Assembly: GCA_026122225.1 (NCBI GenBank)
Contig: JANEZZ010002877.1
Location: 1,240,001-1,304,000, forward strand
Length of the DNA stretch: 64,000 nt
DNA from: Heloderma charlesbogerti
Taxonomy: Eukaryota > Chordata > Lepidosauria > Squamata > Helodermatidae
Reading direction: 5' to 3'
Made by a program: the position numbers and the translations under genes. Shown piece after piece: positions 35,971-46,010 of this stretch (position 1 is its first letter; every line of letters starts with the position of its first letter). The notes beneath the pieces are model-generated. The model saw only the letters and a program-made list of their open reading frames with translations. It was not told the origin of the DNA and searched no databases.

Positions 35971-35984
35971 ACAACAACAACAGC
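34087..35984 (+). mobile_element. BovB (RTE) LINE, 5'-truncated
   Basis: The sequence begins abruptly inside the linker of BovB (LSDEALQVPEERREAK) and ends with the BovB 3' tail GTCGGACACGACTGAACGAC followed by ACAACAACAACAGC. The second copy, antisense at 61681-64000, is very similar at the protein level. BovB elements entered squamates horizontally and drive Sauria SINEs. Confidence 0.95.
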
Positions 35985-36189
35985 AATCCCTACCTTGGAA
36001 GAGCAGCCTGATTCTCATCTTTGTCAGAATCTCCCCCTATGTCCTGAAAAGGCTGGGGGATATAACACTGGGCATGTATAGATAGATATTTGGTACCAGA
36101 CTATGTAGGATGTATGAGCCACTAAAGCTGCAGTCTTAAACATACTGACCTAACTTTTTAGTTTCCTTGAAATTAGTTACATCCATTCT

Positions 36190-36345
36190 GAGAAAGCTGT
36201 AAATGTTTGAGAGAGGATTAGAGAACTCTTGGATTTTACTGTGTTTTATGATATTTAGGTATTTATGGGTTTAACCTTTGTTTTGTGAACTGCCCAAAGA
36301 GCTTTGGCTACTGGGCAATACAGAAATGCAGCAAATAAATATTTC
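36190..36345 (+). mobile_element. L2-type 3' tail fragment
   Basis: TGTGAACTGCCCAAAGAGCT then TTGGCTACTGGGCAATACAG is the stem-forming 3' end also found at 42442-42486 and, antisense, at 52290-52335. Confidence 0.7.
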
Positions 36346-36349
36346 AATC

Positions 36350-38289
36350 TGGCCTTTGTGCCTGACTACAGATCTGGCTGATAGCGGTTACCCACCCAAA
36401 ACACCATGGACAATGTACCACATTTTCCTTTCTGTGAATATTCCCATTCCCTACCCTTGTTAGAACACCCTAGGAAACAAGAGTGCATAGCAGTGCTCTA
36501 CACCTAAAGGAAGTCCAAAAGACAGACCAATTTTTCTTTAATACCTATAATTTATCTCCCACAGTCCTTGGAAGTTAGGGCCCTACACCTATTACCACCC
36601 CTGTATCTAGAAGAATTTGCTTGCAGCAATAGTTTTCTTCCTAGCAAATATATAATGGACCCTACTTTTCAAATTGCTGATCATTTGTCATTTGATAAAA
36701 GTCCCATAGGAGCATCTTTGGATACTCAATACAGATCAAGGCAATTTCACAACTTGCTGAAAACTGTGCTCAATACAGAACTCCAACATTGTAATTCTCT
36801 AACCTAATTGATTCAAAAGGAATAAAGACAAACTTGACAATATGCAATACAATATCACTTTCATTTTATACTACAATTTGCAAGTGCTGTTCCTTTTAGG
36901 TTTTAAAGAAAATTGTAGTGTTAAATGTGCACACATGCCAATTAAAAATGTACATCTTTAGTGACATGCACAATCAGCATTCCATTTTGTAATTGTCTTT
37001 TACAGCAATTGCTTTTTACAGAAACTGTCTTTGTAATTGGTGGTGTTGCAATTAAAATATGTTAATAAAATGTGGTTTAGAGTGTAGCTGCACTTTAGGA
37101 TATTCTTCTTTTCCCTTTTAGGAAAACAACAAACCCATTTGTAATCATTCTGCACACTGGCTACCTCTTTTACAAGCAATAGAGATTCTTCCATAGCCGT
37201 ATGGTCAGTTTTCTTTAGAGGTGATAGCACTGAAGCACAGTGTTGGTGTCAAAATCTATTGTTCTACAACTGTGTGCGTTGAGAAGCAACACTAGTGGTG
37301 TATATTGAGACTGACAGCAAGGTTTTCTGAGATAACATGTACAAGAGTGATCTTTCTTTTGGTAACATGAAGCAGCAACATATAAAGAGATCCATAAAGT
37401 ATGTAATTATCACAGACTTGCACCTTAACTGAAAGGTATTCTATGGATATTGGAAAGAAGAAACAAGTCAGTGTAGCTCCATCATTTTTCATAAGCTTCA
37501 TGTGAACCTGCATATCCTCTTAGCCAGCCTGCCCATTGTCCATCTTGTCTCCAATGGATTGCTGCCAAAGGGCACTGGCAACTTTGGGAATATTTAGTCT
37601 CATTTACCTACAGCAGCAAGTTACAGCAATTCTATATTGTAAGGCTAGAAAACAGATTTTTATGTTGTATGGGTAGAATTGAACAAGGGACAGGCACAGG
37701 CCTAATCTTGTCAAGGATTTTTAAAAAGTGTTTGCCTACTAATCAATTCAGAATTTTGTGAAAGTGGCAGATTTTTGTAGAAGACCATTTGGGAATGGGT
37801 GGAAGATGACAGACTCTCATGGGTTTCCTCAGACAAACGCCATGTCCTTATATGGGGGACCATTTATAGTGCGATGTGTAGGGAACAGAAAATGCTCTGC
37901 AGAGAAATGTTCTCTATACAAAAGTGCTAGAAGACTAGGGGCCAATCTAACGTACATTTTTTTTTCTGCTTCCAATAAGATTTCACCACTTGTCTTTCAC
38001 ACTACACAGGACCTGCCTCGAATTGGGACCGGAATTTCCCACTTCTGTGCTCCCTGTTTCAATACCCTGATATCCCAGTATTTCCCATTCTTGTGCTCTG
38101 CTCTTCCGTGTTCATTACCTTATAAGGTTGTAGTCCCCTCCCATGTCTGTCCATATACAGCGGAGTTTGTATTTCCCTCCTGTCCAATCACAGCTCTCGA
38201 CAGCCCCCATCTGGTCTTCCAGCTACTGATAGCATAGCTTCCTTAGCACTGGAAGTTTTATCACCACCCAGCAGAGGGCTGGAGGTGCC
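36350..38289. other. Unassigned AT-rich sequence
   Basis: No recognised feature. The 159-codon open frame at 37758-38237 has Cys-rich but unrecognised content and is probably chance. Confidence 0.4.
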
Positions 38290-38297
38290 AGCTCTTG

Positions 38298-38392
38298 TTT
38301 GATCTGGGAAACTCAGCTGGGTCAACCCTGCTCAGAATTTGGATGGGCGACCACCTGGGAATCAGGCTTTCTGCACTGAGCAGGGGGTTATT
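38298..38392 (+). mobile_element. 5S rRNA-derived SINE with truncated CR1 tail
   Basis: TGATCTGGGAAACTCAGCTG, GGATGGGCGACCACCTGGGA and then CTGCACTGAGCAGGGGGTT reproduce the 5S-to-CR1 junction seen at 5463-5640. The CR1 tail stops after GGGGGTT. Confidence 0.8.
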
Positions 38393-38960
38393 CTCTCCCT
38401 TCAAATTACACTAACTTTTATGTCCTTCTATCCCCCACTTTGGCTTTTTTTTTAAATTAAAGATCACAACTGAGTGCCTTTACACATGCTGCTTTCCCTC
38501 ACCCTTCCCCCCCATTCTCCTGGTAGCTTAACTGGTGCTGTAATGTTTTCTCATGGCCCCAATCCTGGGCACTCACTTACTCAGGAGTAAGCCACACTGA
38601 ACTCAATGGAACTTACTACTGAGTAGACACAAGATCACCCTGTGACTTTTTAAAAAAAATTAAGGCGTTATCTTCAGATCTTCAAATCTTCAAAGAATAG
38701 TGGCTTCTCCAGCCTGATTTCCCCACACACAAGCATAATTTTTTTCACTGGTCAGTCTTCAAAGACTTGAGCAGCCCCCCCCCCCCCGACCTGAGCGTCT
38801 CCTGCCTCTGCATTTCTCAATCGGAAGGAGAAGAGGGTAAAATGCCTCCCTGCAATGAAGGGAGACACCTCTGATCCCCCACCCCATCAAGCTCAGAAGC
38901 AATGTCCTCTTTTGTTCCAGAGCACGCTATGGGGCTCCGTGGGGTTTACTCGAGGCTTGC
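38393..38960. other. Unassigned; includes a palindromic-MITE fragment
   Basis: 38565-38645 (CAGGAGTAAGCCACACTGAA, AACTCAATGGAACTTACTAC) is a fragment of the fold-back family at 51311-51406. A C-rich run lies at 38776-38788. Confidence 0.5.
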
Positions 38961-38966
38961 AGACTT

Positions 38967-39060
38967 ACAGGGTGATCTGTCGCCCATCCAAAATTCTGAC
39001 CAGAGCCGACCTTGCTGAGTTCCAAGATCAGACAAGAACATGTGCCTCCAGCCGTTTCCT
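38967..39060 (-). mobile_element. 5S rRNA-derived sequence, diverged
   Basis: Minus strand: TTGTCTGATCTTGGAACTCA, then GGTCGGCTCTGGTCAGAATT and TTGGATGGGCGACAGATCAC align with the inner half of 5S rRNA. No CR1 tail is visible. Probably an older member of the same SINE family. Confidence 0.65.
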
Positions 39061-39399
39061 TGCTGGTGATAAAGCTTTGAGTGCTGAAGAAACTATGCAA
39101 TGTCATCTCACGGTCTTCCAAGCTGTGCAGCTTTGAAGCTTCGAAGATGCTAGCAGGCCCCCCCACCTGAGCGCTGGGTGCCGTCGCCACTGTCCCTCCT
39201 CGCGCTGGCTGGAAAGGGCTGGCGTGGGGAAAAGAGCATCAGCAGATACCCCCCAGCCTCTCGCCCTGACCTCCAGCAGGTGGGGGGGAGGAGAAGATAG
39301 GTGCCTCCTTCATCCCTCCACCCCCACCTGCTACAGTGGCAGCGGCAAGGGACAAGCTCTCACTGGGCTTTGAGTTCCAACAGGATGCTCACACCATCC

Positions 39400-39438
<39 letters not shown>

Positions 39439-39809
39439 TAGAGGAAGAGAGGGATGATGGGTGGGGAATCAGCAGAAACAGGAAGAGTTTCTGCTCCTCC
39501 AATGAAAGCCGCCATGTTTAAGAGCAGGAAAACAGCACAGCTCTCGAGTGTGAACCAAGCTCGCGCATTTGATCAAGAACTGCAATGGGGAAAATGGGTG
39601 AGTGTGGATAATCACATTTTAATGCAAGTGCATTTAACCCAACAGGACCCCGACTTTGGTGTGATGGTGGGCACAATGTAGATCGGCCCAGAATCTTGGT
39701 GTTTCGCAATGAAGCTCACTTTCTGCCAAAATCCAAGTTATTCCATCTTGTTCCGTTCATAAGGCACGAGTTAAATTAGATCAAGCAAATCATAACTATG
39801 TTTCTCCAG
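39061..39809. other. Unassigned sequence with (AC)n
   Basis: GC-rich to about 39340, then an (AC)n microsatellite at 39402-39435. Nothing else recognised. Confidence 0.5.
39402..39435. repeat. (AC)n microsatellite
   Basis: About 17 AC units. Confidence 0.95.
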
Positions 39810-39931
39810 CTGAAAGCCCTCATGGTGTAATAGGTAATGTTGGATCTGATAAAGAAAACCAAAGTTCAGTCCCTGCTTGGCCATGTAACCCTGGGTGGCC
39901 TTGGCAAGTTACTCTCCCAGTCTAAGCTATA
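39810..39931 (+). mobile_element. MIR-like (CORE) SINE fragment
   Basis: AAGTTCAGTCCCTGCTTGGC, ACCCTGGGTGGCCTTGGCAA and GTTACTCTCCCAGTCTAA are the characteristic order of amniote MIR-type SINEs. Confidence 0.7.
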
Positions 39932-40380
39932 TTTGTTTTATTTGTTTATTTACAACATTTGTATACCACTCCACATCTAAACAGATTCCAGAGTGGTGAT
40001 CAACAAGAGATGAAATGAACAAAAGATAAAAAAGAAGAAACAGGATATTAAGATTATTCTTTAAAAAACAGAGTGCCAATAAAACTGAGGCCGGTTAACC
40101 AAGGAATGCTTCTTGGAAAAGGCACCAAAAAACAACCCAGTGCTGGCGCCTGCCTGACCTCCAGAGGCAGGGAGTTCCATAGGACAAAAGCCACCACACT
40201 GAAGGCTCTTTTCTGGGTGGACTCCAGTTGGCCCATAGGTCCTTGTGGAATGACCAGGAGCATGCCCTCTGATGACCTCAGTGATTGGGTAGGTTGGTAA
40301 GGGAGAAGGCGCTCTCTCAGGTATCCTGGTCCCATGTTGTTTAGCGCTTTGCACGCTAGGACCAAAACATTAAACTTGCC

Positions 40381-41161
40381 TAGGGATGTCGGAGAATTTC
40401 TCCACGAATCTCCAGGAGGCCGAATGCCAATGCATTCGGCCCCCCGAAATTGGTGGGGAAATTCTCCGATACCCCCCCCCGGATGGGACTTACCTCTGTC
40501 GAATGTCCCTCACGGCGGCGGGTCCCGGCGTTTTGGTGGTGTTTTGGTGGCGGCGGCCGGTCTTCTGACCGGCTGCTGCCGCCGCCATTTCCCAGTAAAG
40601 TAAAAAAAAAAAAAAAAACGTGATAGGCTACGTAAATCTTTGAAAAAAAAAAAAAAGCGCGTACACATTTGCAAATGGCGGCACCCATGGGCGCTGCCAT
40701 TTGCATTCCTTATTTGGGCACGGGTAGTCTATGTAAAAATTTACGTAGACTACCTGTGCCCACATAAGGAACGCAAATGGCCCATGGGCGCCGCCATTTG
40801 CATACGCGCTTTTTTTTTTTTCAAAGTCAGCCGTGATAGGCTATGTAAAGATTTACGTAGCCTATCACGGCTGACTTTGAAAATCTAGCCGTGATAGGCT
40901 ACGTAAATCGTTACGTAGCCCATCACTTTTTTTTTTTTTTTTACAATTTACTTTTTTATTTCGCGGCTGGGGAGACGGGGCGCTCCCCCCCCGGCCAGAA
41001 TTTCAGCGGGGAGGGATGGGGCGCCTCCCCCCCGGCCTGAATTTCAGCCAGGAGGGGTGGGGTGCCTCCCCCCCGCCAAGAATTTCAGGGGAAGAAACGG
41101 AGCGCCTCCCCCCCACCGAAAACAGCTGCGGGACCAGATAAGGGACTTTTGTCCATCCTTA
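40381..41161. mobile_element. hAT-like palindromic element C
   Basis: TAGGGATGTCGGAGAATTT to CTTTTGTCCATCCTTA with a perfect 8-bp duplication AACTTGCC (40373-40380 and 41162-41169). Oriented opposite to B, D, F and G. Hairpins: a half copy near 40619-40643, then about 40715-40762, 40831-40869 and 40889-40926. Between them are palindromic GGCGGCACCCATGGGCGC-type words with AAATGG ends. A GTAAGT donor faces outward on the minus strand at 40498-40503; the donor expected near the right end has decayed to GATAAG. Confidence 0.92.
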
Positions 41162-41978
41162 AACTTGCCCCAGTAGCAAATAGGCAGCCACTGCAATTCC
41201 CTCAGCCAAGGATTTACATGCTGAAAAGGGGCAGCTTCCAATAACAGCCAAGCTGCTGCATTCTGCACTAACTCCAGCTTCCAGAGGAGCCTTAAGGGCA
41301 GCCTCACATAGAGCACATTGCAGTGATCCAGTCTTGAGGTTACTAGGGCCTGGACCATTGTGACCAAGCTATCCCTGTCCAGGAGAGGCTGTAGCTGGCA
41401 AACCAGCTGAAGCTGGTAAAAGGCACTCCAAGCCACCATGGCCACTTGGACCTCCAGTGACAGTGATGGATCTAGGAGTACCACCAGACTACAAACCTGA
41501 TATTTCAGAGGGAGTGCAACCCTATCCAGAACAGGTGATAAGCCTACCTCCCGGACTCAGGTACCACTCACCCACAGGGGTTATGCCTTGCCAGGATTCA
41601 GTTTTAGTTTATTGGCACTCATCCAGCCCATTACTGCATCAAGGCAGTGATCCTGGACTTGCATAGCCTCACCTGATTCATATGTCACAGGGAGATAGAG
41701 TTGTGTGTCATCAGCATACTGATGGCACTTGGCTCCAAGACCCCTAATAACCAGTCCCAGTGGCTTCATACAGAAGTTAAATAACATTGGGGACAGGATG
41801 GTACCCTGCGGAACCCCACAGCTCAATTTCCAAGAAGCCGAGGAATGGTCACCCAATGTTACTGTCTGAAATTGACCTCATAGGTAAGACTGGAACCACT
41901 GCACCGCAGTGCCTCCAATGCCCATCCCATGGATTTGATCCAGGAGGATACCATGGTCGGTGGTATCAAAAGCTGCCC

Positions 41979-42503
41979 GCTCCCAAGATGGCGGCCGGAG
42001 CCGGGAAGGTGAAACAGGACATGCCGCCGCCAGGCGGGTACGGGCCCATTGACTACAAGAGGAACTTGCCCCGGCGGGGGCTCTCGGGCTATAGCCTGTT
42101 CGCCATTGGAATTGGGACCCTCATCTATGGCTATTATTCCCTTGTGACATGGAACCGAGAGAGGCGGCGCCAGAACATCGAGGACCTGGAGACGCGAGTG
42201 GCCATCTTTCCCCTTCTTATGGCTGAGGATGACCGCAGGATGCTACGCATCTTGCGTCAAAATCTCGACGAGGAGGCCAAGATCATGAAGGACATCCCCG
42301 GCTGGCAGGTCGGTGAGTCTATGTTCCACACCACACGCTGGGTGCCCCCCACGCTCGACGAGCTCTTTTACCTACACCCGCAGAGCGTGCTCGACAACGC
42401 TAAATTTGGTTGCCAGTTTTACGTGTGAGCGGCAGCAGAGATTGTGTGAACCGCCCAGAGAGCTTCGGCTATTGGGCGGTATAGAAATGAAATGAAATGA
42501 AAT
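41979..42503 (+). mobile_element. Processed NDUFA13 retrocopy with an L2-type 3' tail
   Basis: An intronless NDUFA13 coding sequence is joined, 17 bases after the stop, to GTGAACCGCCCAGAGAGCTT and CGGCTATTGGGCGGTATAGA, the 3' end of the local L2 family (compare 52290-52335 antisense). It finishes in an AAATG tandem repeat at about 42484-42503 in place of poly(A). It interrupts L2 copy 1 between RDRGSAT and AAFDTTDHG codons. No clear target duplication; a small target deletion seems to have occurred. Confidence 0.88.
41988..42428 (+). CDS. NDUFA13: NDUFA13 (GRIM-19) retrocopy, intact open frame
   Basis: A 146-residue protein strongly recognisable as NDUFA13, the GRIM-19 accessory subunit of mitochondrial respiratory complex I in the inner membrane, also linked to cell-death control and STAT3. 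Human NDUFA13 is 144 residues and encoded by several exons; here it is a single exon. Visible features are the conserved N-terminus [20 protein letters not shown], the single membrane span (about residues 33-52, [19 protein letters not shown]), the charged NRERRR stretch and the [13 protein letters not shown] motif. No stop or frameshift is seen. I chose the ATG at 41988, which sits in AAGATGGCGGC, a YY1-type initiator word. An in-frame ATG at 41787 reads through antisense L2 and is not the start. The C-terminus ([11 protein letters not shown]) differs from the human one and may be lineage-specific. Whether it is expressed is unknown. Confidence 0.9.
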   Translation: MAAGAGKVKQDMPPPGGYGPIDYKRNLPRRGLSGYSLFAIGIGTLIYGYYSLVTWNRERRRQNIEDLETRVAIFPLLMAEDDRRMLRILRQNLDEEAKIMKDIPGWQVGESMFHTTRWVPPTLDELFYLHPQSVLDNAKFGCQFYV

Positions 42504-42539
42504 GAGAGATGGTTGCACTCCCCCTGTCCCTCTCTCGAT

Positions 42540-43385
42540 TAGGGGTGGACGAAAGGCACTTACCTTTCGTCGAAGCTTGTTTGCGGTGGCGGGGAGGCGC
42601 TTCGCGGCTTCCCCCGTGAAGTTCAGGCCGGGGGGGGAGGCTTCCCGCCTCGCCCCGGCCGAAATTCAGGCTGGGGAGGAGGCTTCCCACCTCGCCCGGC
42701 CGCGAACTCCATTGTTTTTTTTTTAAAAAAAAAACCGCCCCCGTGATAGGCTACGTGACGATTAACGTAGCCTATCACGGCTAGATCTGCAAAGTCAGCC
42801 GTGATAGGCTATGTTAATCGTCATGTAGCCTATCACGGGTGACTTAAAAAAAAAAAAAAGCGCGTATGCTAATGGCGGCCCCCATAGGGAGCCGCCATTC
42901 ACATTCCTTATTTGGTCGCTGTAGTCTACGTAAATGTTTACGTAGACTACAGCGACCAAATAAGGAACGGGAATGGCGGCTCCCTATGGGGGCTGCCATT
43001 ATCCGTACGGGTTTTTTTTTTTTTTTTAAAGTCACCCGTGATAGGCTACATGACGTTTGACGTAGCCTATCACGGCTGACTTTGCAAATCTAGCCGTGAT
43101 AGGCTACGTTAATCGTCACGTAGCCTATCACGGGGGCGTTTTTCTTTTGTTCTTTTATTGGAATGGCGGGGGCGGCAGCCGGTCGAAAGACCGGCTGCCG
43201 CTCCCGCCCCGCTCGAACACCCGCCGAACCGCCAGCCGGACCCGCCGCCGGGAGGGACATTCGGCGAAGGTAAGTCCCGTCCCGGGGGGGGTGCGGGGGA
43301 TTTCTCCCCGAAACTTGTTTGGGGGGCCAAACACATTGGCGCTCGGCCCCCCGAAGTTTCGGGGAGAAATTCTTCGCCATCCCTA
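42540..43385. mobile_element. hAT-like palindromic element D
   Basis: TAGGGGTGGACGAAAGGCAC to GAAATTCTTCGCCATCCCTA with perfect 8-bp duplication CTCTCGAT (42532-42539 and 43386-43393). The interior is one palindrome of about 400 bp centred near 42936: hairpins 42742-42780 and 42799-42838 mirror 43036-43075 and 43094-43133, around a central hairpin 42909-42962. ATGGCGGC words flank the centre on both sides. Outward GTAAGT donors at both ends: minus strand 42558-42563, plus strand 43270-43275. It is the best-preserved copy, and many CpG sites are intact. Confidence 0.95.
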
Positions 43386-43610
43386 CTCTCGATAAAGGTC
43401 ATCCACCAGGGCGACCAAGGCTGATTCAGTCCCATAACTAGGTTGAAACCCAGACTGGAATGGGTTTAGATAATGAGTATGCTCCAAGAGTCCCTGCAGT
43501 TCTTCTGTCACAATCCCCTCAAGTACCTTCCCTAAGAAAGGGGAACCAGTATTTGTGACTGGGCGGTAGTTGTCTGAAACCATTGGGTCCAGAGTGGGCT
43601 TCTTCAAGAG

Positions 43611-44241
43611 TAAGAATGTTAGAAAATTCCGCCACTGATCCCAGGGAGGCCGAATTCCAGTGAATTCGGCCCCCTGGAATCCATGGCGGAACGGAGCAAC
43701 CTGCCCCACCACCCCGTGAAAGCCCTGTGAAACGGAGCCTACCTGGCGGTGGCGGCAGCAGCTCTGGCAGCAGATGAAGCGGTGGTGGCAGCAACAGCGG
43801 TGGTTCCGACTGCTGCCAGGCTTCTGTGGACACAAATGGCGGCCGTCGTAGTGACCGCCATTTGTGTCCCTACACCGGCCCATGATAGGCTACATATATA
43901 TTTACGTAGCCTATCACGGCTAAAGTGGGAACACAAATGGTGTAGGGGATGCCAGTTGCGTCCCTGCTTTAGCCGTGATAGGCTACGTAAATATATACGT
44001 AGCCTATCACGGGCCAGCCTAGGGACACAAATGGCGTCCCCTACTCAGGATGCCATATGTGTCCGCAGCAGCCCGGCAGCGGCTGGAGGCCACTCTGCGG
44101 GTTGGCCCAGCCAGCGGCTGCGCGATCTGGCTGCGAAGTGGAGCTGGCCAGGCAGGATTCCGGGGGGGGAGGAACGGATCGCCTCCCCGCACCTGTGGAC
44201 CCCAGCAGAGCCAGGTAAGCGGGGTTTTGTACACCCCTATA
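43611..44241. mobile_element. hAT-like palindromic element E
   Basis: TAAGAATGTTAGAAAATTCC to GTACACCCCTATA, with near-identical flanks TTCAAGAG (43603-43610) and ATCAAGAG (44242-44249). Shortest complete copy. Two hairpins at about 43881-43920 and 43973-44012; ACAAATGGCGGCCGTCGTAG-type and CGCCATTTGTGTCC words alternate with them. A GTAAGC donor faces outward at 44215-44220; the opposite end has only a weak GTAGGC (minus, 43738-43743). Confidence 0.88.
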
Positions 44242-44310
44242 ATCAAGAGTGGTCACACTAGTGGCTCTTTAAGGGCAGCAGAAACCACCCCTTCCCATAG
44301 AGAAGCATTC

Positions 44311-44833
44311 TGTCAGGATTCCCTTTTTACCTGGCTGAGAACTCCAATAGCCAAATCAACACTAGACAAAAGGCTGCATTTCCAAGGCTTTAATTCCATT
44401 TACCCTAATGAGGCAAACAGATGCAAATTGCTAGAGACTCACAGAGTACAAAAGAAACAGTCTTCAGGGAGTTCAAAGGGAAACTACAAAAGTTGATCTC
44501 TGTTTCGGGAAAAGGCGGCAAGCTCTCTTAACTTAAGGGGTGGGAGGGGAAGATCTCCTTCTCTCCCGTGACACCTCTAGGCACAGCTGTTGACGTCGAG
44601 CCAATCGGGCAGAGCGTCGAAGTTCAGCCTCTGCATCTTGCATTTAAGAGTTCAGGTTGTTCTTCCCTCGCCTCCCCCTGTTCGCTATCACTCCCAGGGA
44701 TGTGTGAAGGGGGGGGGACTCTCCGTGCAGCTATACCTCTGAATCCTGGGAAAGCTCCTCCCCCACATGTTGCAGCTCTTCCTCAGAATCTGAGCTACTC
44801 TGACACTATATATTCTCAGAGGCAACCCTGACA
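44311..44833 (-). mobile_element. Solo LTR 4, antisense
   Basis: TGTCAGGATTCCC to GGCAACCCTGACA with 5-bp duplication CATTC (44306-44310 and 44834-44838). On the minus strand it carries the same SDSEEE-type acidic run and a broken basic RRSARLA-like tail as the LTRs at 21586, 25647 and 27180, so it is a related but distinct subfamily. Inserted in L2 copy 1. Confidence 0.88.
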
Positions 44834-45960
44834 CATTCACCACACCCACACAGTCATACCCCCTCAGCTAGCTTTTTTTAGCCGGCAGGGACAAGGATTG
44901 ACAGGGCATGTGGTCAGTCTCACTGCTGCAAGTACTTTGTCCACATCATCAAACTGTAGCAACTGAAACTGATCCCACAAAATCGGGCATATGGTGGCAT
45001 GAGATACCTCAACTAAAACTGCAATAACAACAGTGTTAAGTTTGCTACGGAGATGAACCATTTTGTCCTCAAAATGCAATGCAAAAAGGTCACTGCGGGT
45101 CCTTGAGGGGACCAGGGCCCCATTTCTTGAGAGAGTGTTAACAGCCCCTGGACCACCTGAAAGAGCTCTGCTGGATGGTTACATGATATCACAAGTTTAT
45201 TAAGCTACAATAATACCTGTAGGTCCTTGGTGAAAGGTCTGGATATGAATGCAAGTAATAAATCAAATAATACATTGTTTATATGCAGAATTAAGGATCC
45301 TCTCTGATCTATAATTTTTTCAGCTTTCTTGACATTATATGAATTAATATCATGACCATACTAAGGTTTTCAGATTCAAAGATATCACCCCTCCCCCCAA
45401 ATATGTTGCTATATGAACACAGCATTGATTGACTTTTCTTTAAACATACCATTTCAGAGTTTTTAAACTGTAAAAGCATAATATTAAAGAAGATATCACA
45501 TGCTCCTTTCAGTTTATACTTATGGCAGAAATTAGGTCCATAGCCTAATTTAATGTATGCCGAACAAATACGGGTTTGTTTTTCAGGGAGGGTGTGTAAT
45601 GTTTCTACAATTTCTGTAATGTTTTACTGTGTTCTGCGTATTTATTTTCTTGAGTTCAGTAATTCTCCTGTTTCCCTGAGACCAATAAACTACAACTCAC
45701 TCTCTCTCCTGATTTTGTAACAAGCTAGCATCAATAGTGCTGGAAAATGTTCATCAGGATGGCTTAGAGCTGACTTTTAACACTAAATCTACAGACATGG
45801 AAATTAGTGACAGATACTGCCTAAAATTAGTTAATATGCATTCATACGGAACAGATGAGCTTCTGTTGTGTTAATACACATCTGCATCATCACAAATAAC
45901 CCTTTTTATCAAATTTCAACCAAGTACAGTTGCCTATATTTTTTTCTAATACATACACAA

Positions 45961-46010
<50 letters not shown>
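45961..46010. repeat. (CT)n(CA)n compound microsatellite
   Basis: TCTCTCTCTC run followed by CACACACACA run. Confidence 0.95.

Larger units (their letters stand above)
39945..45190 (-). mobile_element. L2-type LINE (copy 1) carrying five insertions
   Basis: One minus-strand L2, reassembled by eye from the pieces 44834-45190 (region before the RT), 44242-44310, 43386-43610 (KKPTLDP, FQSGFQPSYGTESALVALVDDLYRE), about 42503-42539 (RDRGSAT), 41162-41980 ([53 protein letters not shown]) and 39945-40380 (C-terminus and 3' UTR). The gaps are palindromic elements C, D and E, the NDUFA13 retrocopy and a solo LTR; each gap closes on consecutive L2 coding sequence. The L2 frame itself has several stops and is dead. 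About 25 bases of L2 coding sequence appear lost at the NDUFA13 junction. Confidence 0.88.

Noticed and set aside
37758..38237. 159-codon frame as a gene
   Set aside because: No family motif, no neighbours, composition like surrounding AT-rich DNA.
41787..42428. 213-codon frame with a start at 41787
   Set aside because: The first 67 codons are antisense L2 sequence; NDUFA13 homology begins exactly at the ATG at 41988.
42742..43133. Regularly spaced 38-bp palindromic repeats resembling a CRISPR array
   Set aside because: The repeats lie within TAGGGATG-ended, target-duplicated elements in a vertebrate genome; spacers are themselves repeated and palindromic, and no cas genes exist.
43749..44261. 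170-codon frame and many similar frames rich in RDRLRKYLRSLSR-type words (also at 10888, 13958, 59975 regions)
   Set aside because: These are translations of the GATAGGCTACGTAAA hairpins in elements A-G; the same words appear on both strands because the DNA is palindromic, so they are not proteins.
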